Shown piece by piece: positions 17,957 through 24,721 of a DNA stretch of 28,626 nucleotides. Position 1 is the stretch's first letter; every line of letters starts with the position of its first letter. The notes beneath the pieces were generated by a model. It was not told the DNA's origin, did not search any database, and saw nothing but the letters and a program-made list of their open reading frames with translations. Made by a program: the position numbers and the translations under genes. Source of the DNA: a virus; IMG/VR virus record IMGVR_UViG_3300025879_000074, positions 1 to 28,626 of that record; one strand, 5' to 3'.

Positions 17957-18403
17957 TTATACTATTCCGTGTTTTTGTTTATCTTTCTCTATAGACTTTT
18001 TATATACCTCTCCTGCTTTCTTTACAAAATCAAATTGAGATATATCTAAACCTGGTTGTGGTCCTTTATTTTCTACCATCCCCATTTGATTGGCCATTGA
18101 CGATGCAAAGTTAGGTTTTTGTACTCCTTGTGCATTAGTAATATTCTTATACTCCTCACTTGTCATATTAGCTCTTGTTTGTTCTAACATTGACATAATT
18201 GTGTCTTTAGAATTATAAGTCTTACTTATTTCTTTAGTAGGTCTTGCTACATTAGTTGTAGGTGTACTTAAGTTACTTTCGTATACTGTTTGTTCTGGTT
18301 TACTGGCAATTCTTACTGCTTCGGTCATTACTTCTTGTAACTCCTCCTTAACAGCAGTTCTTACCTCTTCTCGTATGATTTTTCTTAATTGATCGAGTTT
18401 CAT
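17957..18403 (-). CDS. Small phage protein with charged amphipathic N-terminal helix
   Basis: A 148-residue protein. It starts with a strongly amphipathic, charged helix (KLDQLRKIIREEVRTAVKEELQEVM) of a kind common in small T4-like phage proteins, followed by an unstructured Thr/Asn/Pro-rich middle (about 38-65) and a Lys-rich C-terminal helix. No enzymatic motif is visible. It lies between the 271-residue protein and gp25 in the baseplate block. The N-terminal helix may tether it to a partner. Possible assembly factor; function unknown. Confidence 0.7.
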   Translation of the reverse strand: MKLDQLRKIIREEVRTAVKEELQEVMTEAVRIASKPEQTVYESNLSTPTTNVARPTKEISKTYNSKDTIMSMLEQTRANMTSEEYKNITNAQGVQKPNFASSMANQMGMVENKGPQPGLDISQFDFVKKAGEVYKKSIEKDKQKHGIV

Positions 18404-18406
18404 AAT

Positions 18407-18414
18407 AATAAATA
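18407..18414 (-). promoter_or_regulatory. Near-match to the late octamer (TATTTATT)
   Basis: TATTTATT on the minus strand in the 17-base gap before the 148-residue gene, 7 of 8 matches to the recurring TATTTATA. It is only 3 bases from the ATG, closer than the others, so a transcript from it would be leaderless. Weak candidate. Confidence 0.25.
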
Positions 18415-18420
18415 GTTTGT

Positions 18421-19236
18421 TTATGGAAGTTGGTTATCTATTCTAAATTTTAATTCATCTAATAGTACTTGTGTATCTGAACTAAATGATGGTTGTCCTC
18501 TAAGTACTATCACTCCAATATTATCTTTTGCTACTGCTACCCTCCTTTTAGCACTGGTTTCTGAGTTGGTATCTTCTATTATTGCTAAAGTATATGCTTT
18601 ACCATTTGCACCAAGGTACTGAAAATTGTTATTAGGTACTCCTTCTGAACCTGTATTTTCTAGAGGACGTACTTGATTTAATAAATTTGCTAAATCTTCT
18701 TGATTCTCTAAACTATTAACACAACCTTCAACACTTAGATTAACAGTCTCAAGTATGTTCTTGACATTATTTAAGCTAGGAGCTACACTACTGGTTAGTG
18801 CCTCTATTCCTTCTATATCATTTTCTAATGATTCTAAAAGTCTTATTATTTTAAATAACCTATCAGCTTGACTAGTGATTGAACCAGTAGTTTTTGCAAA
18901 TATTAGACCTCCTGCAGGTCCGGGTGGTATACCTATTGCAACAGGAATTGGATTAGTTTTTAATAATGATAAAATCAGTTTAGCAACAGTAATTAAGGGT
19001 TTTAAACTATTTGCTAACGTTGAAAATTTATTTGTAATTTTCTGTGAGTTATTAACTACTGTGAGTAGGTTGTTACGTGTCTGTATTATACTACTCAACT
19101 CTCCTGTAGGTGGACATTGATTAGAAAATTTGGAGATTAATTTAAATGCTTCTGTTTGCACTCTAGCTTCCAATTCACCTTGAAGTGTTCCTAATTTTGA
19201 AGAGACTATATTAGAAAGTTGTGAAGTAACGGCCAT
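18421..19236 (-). CDS. Helical baseplate-region protein, function unknown
   Basis: A 271-residue protein. Residues about 1-180 are mostly helical and hydrophobic with regular heptads (LSNIVSSKLGTLQGELEARV, ITSQADRLFKIIRLLESLEND), interrupted by a Gly/Pro-rich, membrane-like stretch at about 95-112 (NPIPVAIGIPPGPAGGLIFA). The C-terminal ~70 residues are a compact beta domain (KAYTLAIIEDTNSET, RRVAVAKDNIGVIVLRGQPSF). The hydrophobic Gly/Pro segment could pack inside the tail hub or contact membrane during injection; both are guesses. The gene overlaps the gp5-like gene by one base. The order gp5-like, this, 148-residue protein, gp25 suggests a hub or tail-tube junction role. Confidence 0.65.
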   Translation of the reverse strand: MAVTSQLSNIVSSKLGTLQGELEARVQTEAFKLISKFSNQCPPTGELSSIIQTRNNLLTVVNNSQKITNKFSTLANSLKPLITVAKLILSLLKTNPIPVAIGIPPGPAGGLIFAKTTGSITSQADRLFKIIRLLESLENDIEGIEALTSSVAPSLNNVKNILETVNLSVEGCVNSLENQEDLANLLNQVRPLENTGSEGVPNNNFQYLGANGKAYTLAIIEDTNSETSAKRRVAVAKDNIGVIVLRGQPSFSSDTQVLLDELKFRIDNQLP

Positions 19237-20414
19237 TATTCTGTAAATACTTTTTTAGACTTCAATTGAGATGGTCCGTTAGGGTTAATTAAATCATTTA
19301 ATGCTTTTATAACTGGTTTTGCTTGCATTCCTCTCTTGTTTAGAAGAGGTATAGGTTTTCCATCTATAGTTTTAGCTTTAGCCATATCTGTAGACATTCC
19401 TTCTAGTACCCCTAAAACGCTCTCTAAAAATAGTTCTAATTGATTTCCTAAAACTACTCCCTCTTTTCTACCTCCTACTGCCGTTCTAGCTGCTTTGCCT
19501 AAAAATATTTGAGAACCATCCAAACATAGGTAGTTTTTAGAATCAATATTAACTGTACCTTCTGTATTTAGTCCTATAGATTCTATACTAGAAAGTTGTA
19601 TATCGTGTTCTTTTGCATTGAAGAATAACCTACCGCCATTTATTATGACTTGATTACCTTTAAATATTTTCGCTTCTAGTGGAGTATCATCATATGCATC
19701 TCTTTTTGAGCTAGCTTGTTCTAAAGGTATTTTGTGATCTGATACAAGGTATATAGATGAACTATCTTCGTTAATATCTTCACCTAATATAGTAAAGCCC
19801 TCCTCGGTCTCTTTTTGACCATTACTTAAAATTATAACAGGTTTACCTAAATTAGAATTATCAACCCATGGATTTGTAATTGATTTCCCACCTGTAAATC
19901 TAAGTGATTGACCCTGTCTACCTTCAAATTGAATATCCCCTGGGCTAGAACCTATTGGATTTACAGTACCTAGTTCAAGGAAAGTATTATTTTGTGAAAA
20001 ATCTATATCGGAATTATTAACAGTGTCTGGGTAGAAATTATTATTAGGGTTATTCCAAATATTTAGAATCTGTGTATAATACTTTCTTGTTTTGTTTTTA
20101 AAGTCATCATCAGATGGTATTGGGAGTGCTTCTACTTTTACAATCTCTCCAACTAAAGGGACTTCTTTTATCTGTGCACCTACCTGGTAAGCAAATGGTA
20201 AATCAGTTTTTCCTTGCTCACTAGCATTAGATTTTAGAGGTTTATAGAATACTCCGTTTATAGATATACCTCCTCCTTTAGCAGAGTATTGTTCATGAGA
20301 TTCATCTAAAATAACATCTACAACTCTGCCGTAATAAGTTGAACTGGATCCTTTACCTGAATTCTGAGATGATGAGGAACTTAACGTATTCGATAAAGAA
20401 AGGTTATAACTCAT
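19236..20414 (-). CDS. Baseplate hub/spike protein with gp5-like OB-fold N-terminus
   Basis: A 392-residue protein. After a Ser-rich start, residues about 27-105 (YYGRVVDVILDESHEQY, ISINGVFYKPL, VPLVGEIVKVEALPIP) match the OB-fold module seen at the start of gp5-like hub proteins in marine T4-like phages: a GRVV-x-V/I-x-L-D strand and a PLVGEIV strand. The remainder (about 150-390) includes GRQGQSLRFTGG and ILSNGQKETEEGFT, then NGGRLFFNAKEHDIQLSS and TEGTVNIDSKNYLCLDG, which look like beta-prism or beta-helix strands of the spike. No T4-type lysozyme domain is seen, so it would not cut peptidoglycan by that route. It overlaps the neighbouring 120- and 271-residue genes. Confidence 0.68.
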   Translation of the reverse strand: MSYNLSLSNTLSSSSSQNSGKGSSSTYYGRVVDVILDESHEQYSAKGGGISINGVFYKPLKSNASEQGKTDLPFAYQVGAQIKEVPLVGEIVKVEALPIPSDDDFKNKTRKYYTQILNIWNNPNNNFYPDTVNNSDIDFSQNNTFLELGTVNPIGSSPGDIQFEGRQGQSLRFTGGKSITNPWVDNSNLGKPVIILSNGQKETEEGFTILGEDINEDSSSIYLVSDHKIPLEQASSKRDAYDDTPLEAKIFKGNQVIINGGRLFFNAKEHDIQLSSIESIGLNTEGTVNIDSKNYLCLDGSQIFLGKAARTAVGGRKEGVVLGNQLELFLESVLGVLEGMSTDMAKAKTIDGKPIPLLNKRGMQAKPVIKALNDLINPNGPSQLKSKKVFTE

Positions 20415-20766
20415 CTTCTTTTCTTTTTTCTTCTACTTCTTCTTTAGTTTCTTCTGATTCTTCTAATAGGCTCTGTAGATCGGAGAAGTCAAACATATCA
20501 TTTTCACTTCCCTTACTTTGAATTGCTTCTAATCTTTGAATTACGGTTGCTAATTTAATTAAGTGTTCGTCGTTCTTCACTCCTATATCCATATACTCTT
20601 TAATCATAGGAACTAGAAGAGTGGCATCTCCTATATTTTCTATGAGAGGTTTTAATTCTCCTATAAGACCTTTTACTTGAGTTTTAGTTTCTCTAGAGTT
20701 ATTGTAGATTTCTTCGAAGAGATCCGACATTTTCTTTCCGTTAAATATTTCTTTTTCCGAATCCAT
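20404..20766 (-). CDS. Acidic helical phage protein, function unknown
   Basis: A 120-residue, strongly acidic protein. Two helical stretches (about 12-45 and 55-90, the latter with IGVKNDEHLIKLATVIQRLEAI) are followed by an extremely charged tail (EESEETKEEVEEKRKEDEL). It overlaps the gp5-like gene by 11 bases and follows the gp55-like sigma-factor gene, so it stands between the regulatory and structural genes. An acidic C-terminus can suit a transcription co-activator (T4 gp33 is small and acidic) or an assembly chaperone, but no direct similarity is visible. A TATTTATA octamer lies 11 bases before its ATG. Confidence 0.7.
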   Translation of the reverse strand: MDSEKEIFNGKKMSDLFEEIYNNSRETKTQVKGLIGELKPLIENIGDATLLVPMIKEYMDIGVKNDEHLIKLATVIQRLEAIQSKGSENDMFDFSDLQSLLEESEETKEEVEEKRKEDEL

Positions 20767-20777
20767 TATTATTTTAT

Positions 20778-20785
20778 TATAAATA
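20778..20785 (-). promoter_or_regulatory. Candidate late promoter octamer TATTTATA
   Basis: TATTTATA on the minus strand in the 21-base gap after the gp55-like gene, 11 bases before the ATG of the 120-residue gene. It would start the late morphogenesis transcript and is one of four exact copies in gaps of the late block. Confidence 0.5.
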
Positions 20786-20787
20786 GA

Positions 20788-21492
20788 TTATAACTCCTTA
20801 ATTGTAATTAACCCTTCATCATAGTACTTATAATATAATTCGTAGAAGTTTTTTTTAAGTGTGTAGATTACTTTAGTAAGGTGAGGTGTTTCGCAATCAG
20901 TCATTTCTCGAATGTAAATATACAGTGCTTTTTTCTTAAATATATCTAAATCATTTCTAGTCTTAAATATAGTTAAAACAGCATCAGCAATTCTCTGTTC
21001 ACTTTCTTTAATAAAGATGTCATCTAAATTATTGTATGCTTTCTCAACCCATATATCGATGAATTGACTTAAGGTAATTGTCCCTGGGAGTTTAACGTTT
21101 AGTTTTCCTTCGTATGATTCTTCCATATCATCAAAGGAACCTATTTGTTTTAATTTCTTATAATTCTTATTATTATAATTGATTAACCACCTCTTCACAA
21201 TAGTACCAAAATAAGAGTATGCTTTCGCCCCATTAGTAGGATCAAATTTCATAATCTTCTCCTCTAACAACATAGATACTACCTCGTGTTTTAAATCCTC
21301 TATCCTCTCTACATCTGTATAGTAGAATTTAAAAGTATGTATTATATTTTCTGCTAACTTATAAAAAGGAATGTAGATGTGGTTGGTGAATATCTTAGCT
21401 CTATATTCACTATCTGTTGAAGTATTATATTTAACTATATATTCATCTGTTTCTGATGTGAAGTAATTTGCTTTACTCTTCTTTCTTGCCAT
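20788..21492 (-). CDS. Late-transcription sigma factor, T4 gp55-like
   Basis: A 234-residue protein. Residues about 64-109 (IEDLKHEVVSMLLEEKIMKF, then DPTNGAKAYSYFGTIVKRWLINYNNK) match the reduced sigma region 2 of T4-type late sigma factors: a helix contacting the RNA polymerase clamp, then an F-D-P-x-x-G-x-x-A-x-x-Y-F motif and a basic helix for -10 recognition. T4 gp55 is 185 residues; this version is longer, with an additional C-terminal region. The family is known to replace the host sigma and read a TATAAATA-type box with no -35. It overlaps the membrane-protein gene by 20 bases and precedes the morphogenesis block it probably activates. Assignment to the sigma family is firm. Confidence 0.85.
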   Translation of the reverse strand: MARKKSKANYFTSETDEYIVKYNTSTDSEYRAKIFTNHIYIPFYKLAENIIHTFKFYYTDVERIEDLKHEVVSMLLEEKIMKFDPTNGAKAYSYFGTIVKRWLINYNNKNYKKLKQIGSFDDMEESYEGKLNVKLPGTITLSQFIDIWVEKAYNNLDDIFIKESEQRIADAVLTIFKTRNDLDIFKKKALYIYIREMTDCETPHLTKVIYTLKKNFYELYYKYYDEGLITIKEL

Positions 21493-21766
21493 AATTTGTA
21501 GGGAGCATATACCTGTTTAGCTCTTTTTGTACGTTCATCATTTGATCAAAAAAGTAACCTACCTCATCATCAGATCTAAAAACCTCTCTTTTATCTAAAT
21601 CTGTAAGATGTTTATTTGATTCTTTAATGATGTCTGAGATGCTTTGAAGATATCTTGTTTGATCTTTTGTGATATCCTCATACTTTTCTAATTTAATTAG
21701 GAGATTGCGTATTGCAATACCCAATACTACTACTAATATAGCTAAAATTATAATACTTACCAACAT
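21473..21766 (-). CDS. Small inner-membrane protein with coiled-coil tail
   Basis: A 97-residue protein. Residues 2-25 (LVSIIILAILVVVLGIAIRNLLI) form one hydrophobic membrane segment, with N-out or N-in orientation undetermined. The remainder is a charged, heptad-rich cytoplasmic-type helix (KLEKYEDITKDQTRYLQSIS, KESNKHLTDLDK) and a short basic end. This is the pattern of many phage accessory membrane proteins near late regulators. Its gene overlaps the gp55-like gene by 20 bases and follows the HD-protein gene by 3 bases, so the three are probably one operon. Role unknown. Confidence 0.78.
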   Translation of the reverse strand: MLVSIIILAILVVVLGIAIRNLLIKLEKYEDITKDQTRYLQSISDIIKESNKHLTDLDKREVFRSDDEVGYFFDQMMNVQKELNRYMLPTNYGKKEE

Positions 21767-21769
21767 ATT

Positions 21770-22504
21770 TTATAGTTTTTTTAACATATCACTTAAACCT
21801 TGTGATGAATTCACTTTCTTTCCTGTAGATGATTGTGTTTTCTGAATTGTAGGTTTAGATGTTCCTCCATTTTTCTTCCATAAATCATATTCAACCTTAG
21901 ATGCTAAGAAGTCTCCTGTATGTAATACTGAAACTATATTGGTTTTCTGTCTAGAACTTTCTTGATGACTGAAAAAGTATGCTTCATTAGCTTTATCGAA
22001 GACTCCGTCATGTATCCTTATGGCTATGTACTCCTGTTGATCACATTGTATTCCGAATTTTTGAAGAATATAAAGAGATCTATCTTGAATTAACATAAAA
22101 TCCAACTCAGGATTATTTAAATACACCTCAGATAATTTATCCCTTCTCCATTTATCAGTTTGAGGAATATAGTTAGGTAATTCTCCATTTCCTAATTTAC
22201 CTAAATCATGGAAGAGAGCAGAAAAAACTAATTGTTCTTCTGTATAATCTGTTGTTCCTCCCATTTCCTTATACATATTATGTTGTTTTATAGAATATTC
22301 TACCACTCTATTAACATGATCTACATATCCTCCAGGGAATGCATTATGAAACCATGCCTTCCCACTAGCAGGAGCCATGACATAGGTATCGGATAATGTA
22401 TTTACCATCGATAAAACCTTATCTTTCCTCTCTCCGGTTAGGTAGTGGTTAATAATTTTAAGGTGTTTATCCCAATTTTTCTCTATCTGCTCTGCTGTTA
22501 ACAT
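21770..22504 (-). CDS. HD-domain phosphohydrolase
   Basis: A 244-residue protein with an intact HD metal-binding set: H63 (GGYVDHVNRV), H99-D100 (SALFHDLGKLG) and D198 (LHTGDFLAS); a further H165-D166 (RIHDG) may also bind metal. Such enzymes hydrolyse phosphate esters of nucleotides or cyclic and alarmone nucleotides. The substrate cannot be read from sequence; a nucleotide or second-messenger pool of the infected cell is likely. HD proteins of this size (DHVNRV, F-H-D-L-G-K-L) are frequent in T4-like marine phages. It starts 2 bases after the small 57-residue gene, and the gp55-like gene lies downstream in the same operon. The Lys/Ser-rich tail from about 215 is probably disordered. Confidence 0.88.
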   Translation of the reverse strand: MLTAEQIEKNWDKHLKIINHYLTGERKDKVLSMVNTLSDTYVMAPASGKAWFHNAFPGGYVDHVNRVVEYSIKQHNMYKEMGGTTDYTEEQLVFSALFHDLGKLGNGELPNYIPQTDKWRRDKLSEVYLNNPELDFMLIQDRSLYILQKFGIQCDQQEYIAIRIHDGVFDKANEAYFFSHQESSRQKTNIVSVLHTGDFLASKVEYDLWKKNGGTSKPTIQKTQSSTGKKVNSSQGLSDMLKKL

Positions 22505-22506
22505 AA

Positions 22507-22680
22507 TTAATCTTGTGTTTCGGTGTTAAGTAATGTTTGCATATAAGATAAGTTAGAGTTAATTTCATCTAACACCTCGTATGCTTCTCTTCTTTCCATT
22601 CGTCCTATGTGAAAATTAAGAGATTTAGTTAGTAATTCTAACTTTTCTACTTTATCTTGTATAATATTTTTATTTCTCAT
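22507..22680 (-). CDS. Small helical protein, 57 residues, HD-operon leader gene
   Basis: ATG at 22680, stop at 22507-22509. The protein is one long charged helix with heptads (KVEKLELLTKSLNFHIGRME, RREAYEVLDEINSNLSYMQ). It ends two bases before the HD-protein start, so it is almost certainly cotranscribed and may be translationally coupled. Coding length, lack of overlap with other genes and tight spacing support it as real. Function unknown; a small partner of the HD protein is a guess. Upstream lies a 112-base extremely AT-rich gap with no clear promoter. Confidence 0.65.
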   Translation of the reverse strand: MRNKNIIQDKVEKLELLTKSLNFHIGRMERREAYEVLDEINSNLSYMQTLLNTETQD

Positions 22681-22792
22681 ATAATGTATATATTTAATTG
22701 ATTATAATTTTATTTATTATTAATATTTTTATTATTATTAATATTATATTTAATATAGAATAGAAGCTACGAAAAATTTTTTTAAGAAACAA

Positions 22793-23314
22793 CTACTCTA
22801 TTATTATTTTTTCTGATAGTAATTTAGATTTAGTTAAATTTCCTCCGTCCCAATATATTTCTGCATCTATTGTAATAGTATCTCCTACAAAATACTGAGG
22901 AATAGGTCCTATTATCCTCTTTGCCCACTTTCTTCCTGGAATACTAGGAGTAAATTCACTCATATTTCTAGAAGTACTTAAAAGTATTGTTGTTTCCTGT
23001 ACTAAAGGTAGCTGATAACCTCCTTGATAAACCCCAAACGAAGAAGAACTAAATGCACTTCGTACTATCCCCATATCATTATAATAATAATAAGGATCCA
23101 CATCCTCAGCTTCTACAAAAATAGGAAATCTTGCTGTACCCTCTATTATAAAAGCTAATTCTACATGGTAATATCCATTTGAATCTTGTGGGAAAGGAAT
23201 ATATACTTTACCATCACAATTACCTGATAAACAAAGTGGAGGATTGAATTCATTTTCTGTACAAGAACCTAATAATAGCCCACTTAATACTAATATATTA
23301 ACTAATTTTCTCAT
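22793..23314 (-). CDS. Phage-encoded lipoprotein, probably surface-exposed
   Basis: A 173-residue protein. Residues 1-18 are a lipoprotein signal: MRK basic start, hydrophobic core (LVNILVLSGLLL), lipobox LGSC with the acylated Cys at 18. The next residues TENE are acidic, resembling Bacteroidetes lipoprotein export signals that send lipoproteins to the cell surface. The mature part has a Tyr run (PYYYYND) near 75, many beta-type strands and few Lys, and no enzymatic motif. Phage lipoproteins often block superinfection by masking receptors or DNA entry; that role is inferred. The gene has its own TTG-N20-TATATTTA promoter (23334-23364) and the AAAGGTT leader. It is last in the small-gene region. 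Confidence 0.82.
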   Translation of the reverse strand: MRKLVNILVLSGLLLGSCTENEFNPPLCLSGNCDGKVYIPFPQDSNGYYHVELAFIIEGTARFPIFVEAEDVDPYYYYNDMGIVRSAFSSSSFGVYQGGYQLPLVQETTILLSTSRNMSEFTPSIPGRKWAKRIIGPIPQYFVGDTITIDAEIYWDGGNLTKSKLLSEKIIIE

Positions 23315-23333
23315 AACCTTTTTTTATTGTACC

Positions 23334-23364
23334 TAAATATACGAAAAAATATAGTAGAAAGCAA
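23334..23364 (-). promoter_or_regulatory. TTG-N20-TATATTTA promoter for the lipoprotein gene
   Basis: Minus strand: TTG at 23362-23364, a 20-base spacer, TATATTTA at 23334-23341. Leader of about 19 bases from the end of the box to ATG, with AAAAGGTTATG at the start. Variant: the two bases before the box are CG instead of CT. Confidence 0.8.
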
Positions 23365-23377
23365 GAAAAAGTAGAAG

Positions 23378-23406
23378 AAAAAAAGGGTTAGTATAGAGAA
23401 TTAACC
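23378..23406 (-). terminator. Candidate terminator of the GIY-YIG operon
   Basis: Minus-strand RNA: stem GGTTA (23402-23406) with TAACC (23386-23390), 11-base loop, then C and seven U (23378-23384). The stem is short, so efficiency is uncertain. A GC-rich hairpin set lies just before it, and the lipoprotein promoter just after. Confidence 0.45.
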
Positions 23407-23408
23407 GC

Positions 23409-23437
23409 CGCGCGAAACGCGCGATGTTCGACCGCGC
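23409..23437. other. GC-rich island with two mutually exclusive hairpins
   Basis: Three short CGCGC arms sit in about 30 bases of strongly GC-rich DNA surrounded by AT-rich sequence. The middle arm (23418-23423) can pair perfectly with 23409-23414 (6 bp, loop AAA) or with 23433-23437 (5 bp, 9-base loop), but not both. The outer arm touches the stop codon of the 44-residue gene. It may belong to a compound terminator or an attenuator-like switch. Confidence 0.5.
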
Positions 23438-23571
23438 TATCTTTTATACTTTCTTAGGTATTTTTTAGCGTATCTAATAATACCAAACATAAGATATGAT
23501 GAAGTATTAGGGTAGATAAATCTCATTCGAGAGGCACGCTCATCTACGGTATTAAACGTTTTAAATTGCAT
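23437..23571 (-). CDS. Small basic protein downstream of the GIY-YIG gene
   Basis: ATG at 23571, TAG at 23437-23439; 44 residues, basic (ending RYAKKYLRKYKR). It starts 9 bases after the T5orf172-type gene stops and, like it, is richer in G and C than neighbouring genes, so the two probably arrived and are expressed together. No family is recognised. It could be a DNA-binding accessory, or it might be spurious; the adjacent operon layout favours a real gene. Confidence 0.5.
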   Translation of the reverse strand: MQFKTFNTVDERASRMRFIYPNTSSYLMFGIIRYAKKYLRKYKR

Positions 23572-23580
23572 GGTAGAGGG

Positions 23581-24198
23581 TTAATATATGATAGGATTAC
23601 CGGCTTGAAACATAGCTCCAATCTCCCGGATCTTATCCATTGCTTTAAATATATCGATCTTGAACATCTCCCTATCGTTCTCATGTTGGACATGATGGCG
23701 GTGTTGTTGGAAGAATTTATGAACCTGTTGTTCGACTTTCATCCCGGCCGAAGGAAGGACAGGAAGTGCGAATTTAACCTCCCATACATCCACCGTACCG
23801 GTACCATTTATCTGTTTGAGGCGGTGTTCGGGTGTGTTGCGAGTCATACCGATCTTAATAAGATCAGGATACCCTTTATTAACCAAAGCGTAAACATACT
23901 CAGTATCATCTTTAGTAATATTGCGTATACTGGTAGATTCTATCGCTCTTAAGTATTTCCATTTATAGGTATACGAATTTATCTTAGTAGTCTTCTCAAT
24001 AAGGTAACGAGCATTAAAATGCTCGGGTATATACTGAGGAGATATATGACGGGCTTTGGTTCTTAATTGTAAGTAATTCGCCTGCCATTCTTTAGCCCTA
24101 CTATGATAGGTTGTATCATCACCTGTATCAAAGATTGTGATCCTACCCTGTTGTTCTAATTCGAGGGCTTTTTCGAAAGTAATTTTATCTGTTAACAT
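23581..24198 (-). CDS. T5orf172/MUG113-type GIY-YIG superfamily protein
   Basis: A 205-residue protein. The C-terminal domain (about 100-185) has the T5orf172 layout: YVYALVN strand (101-107), LIKIGMT strand (113-119, the YIG-equivalent), R126 and L127 on the following helix, E156 with QQVHKFF (a catalytic-type Glu), and an N-D-R-E-M-F-K strand near the end. Such domains are GIY-YIG nuclease relatives found in phages, often in mobile or DNA-processing genes. The N-terminal 95 residues are Gln/Tyr/Arg-rich and could bind DNA. Base composition is visibly more GC-rich than the neighbours, a sign of transfer, yet the gene sits behind a perfect phage-type promoter. Endonuclease activity is likely but not proven. 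Confidence 0.82.
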   Translation of the reverse strand: MLTDKITFEKALELEQQGRITIFDTGDDTTYHSRAKEWQANYLQLRTKARHISPQYIPEHFNARYLIEKTTKINSYTYKWKYLRAIESTSIRNITKDDTEYVYALVNKGYPDLIKIGMTRNTPEHRLKQINGTGTVDVWEVKFALPVLPSAGMKVEQQVHKFFQQHRHHVQHENDREMFKIDIFKAMDKIREIGAMFQAGNPIIY

Positions 24199-24216
24199 AA
24201 CCGTTTTTTATATATG

Positions 24217-24247
24217 TAAATATATGAAATTAAAGTAAGTCCTCCAA
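24217..24247 (-). promoter_or_regulatory. TTG-N20-TATATTTA promoter for the GIY-YIG operon
   Basis: Minus strand: TTG at 24245-24247, 20-base spacer, TATATTTA at 24217-24224. The TTG lies inside the 3' end of the upstream gene. The leader ends AACGGTTATG, one base away from the AAAGGTTATG used elsewhere. Confidence 0.78.
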
Positions 24248-24661
24248 CTGTTTATTCAATAGAAGGTCTATATATCTTTTTATTTTTGCACATCTTTCAT
24301 AATACTCTTTATACTGGTAGTATAGTAGGAGATCATGGAGTACTTCTATGGTTCTACCTCTATCTAAGTGTGTATCTGTACCTAATATCTTTCCCATATC
24401 ATCTATATCTATTTTAAGTAGATATGAGTACATTTTATTGTAATACTTACTCTTTATCTTATCCTTTACCTCGGAATAACTCTCCTGGTATTTAAAAGAA
24501 TATAATTTATCCAATATGGTGTAATTCTCCATACCTGTAACTAAAGTACCTAATAAAGTGAAAGGATTATCTAATTCCTCCTCCATACCGTATTCCTGGT
24601 ATACCTCTTGGTCTCCTTGTTCAAAGATTGAGAATATTGAGTCGGGGTTTAATTTATTCAC
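24230..24661 (-). CDS. Helical phage protein of unknown function (start uncertain)
   Basis: The reading frame can begin at GTG 24661 (143 residues) or TTG 24721 (163 residues). I prefer GTG because a TATTTATA octamer lies 18 bases upstream and the longer form would add an odd hydrophobic stretch. An internal ATG lies at 24589. The protein is Tyr-, Leu-, Lys- and Glu-rich and nearly all helical. Its last helices (LHDLLLYYQYKEYYERCAKIKRYIDLLL) resemble UVR-type helix pairs, though I would not assign that family. Upstream is a 420-bp non-coding region; downstream its 3' end holds the -33 element of the next promoter. Function unknown. Confidence 0.62.
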   Translation of the reverse strand: MNKLNPDSIFSIFEQGDQEVYQEYGMEEELDNPFTLLGTLVTGMENYTILDKLYSFKYQESYSEVKDKIKSKYYNKMYSYLLKIDIDDMGKILGTDTHLDRGRTIEVLHDLLLYYQYKEYYERCAKIKRYIDLLLNKQLEDLL

Positions 24662-24679
24662 TTTATAGTTGGTTTTGAC

Positions 24680-24687
24680 TATAAATA
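24680..24687 (-). promoter_or_regulatory. TATTTATA octamer before the 143-residue gene
   Basis: Minus-strand TATTTATA 18 bases before the GTG at 24661, within the 11-46 base range of the other copies. It overlaps the longer TTG-start frame, so it is only non-coding if the GTG start is right. Candidate late promoter. Confidence 0.35.
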
Positions 24688-24721
24688 GTTCTATATTAGT
24701 TATAAGAACGATAACAATCAA

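Noticed and set aside
23566-23952. Plus-strand open frame of 128 codons
   Set aside because: Antisense to the T5orf172 domain; the minus-strand protein has recognised motifs and a promoter.
24230-24420. UVR-motif-like C-terminal helices in the 143-residue protein
   Set aside because: Only loose similarity (YYERCAKIKRYI); too weak to assign a repair-related role.
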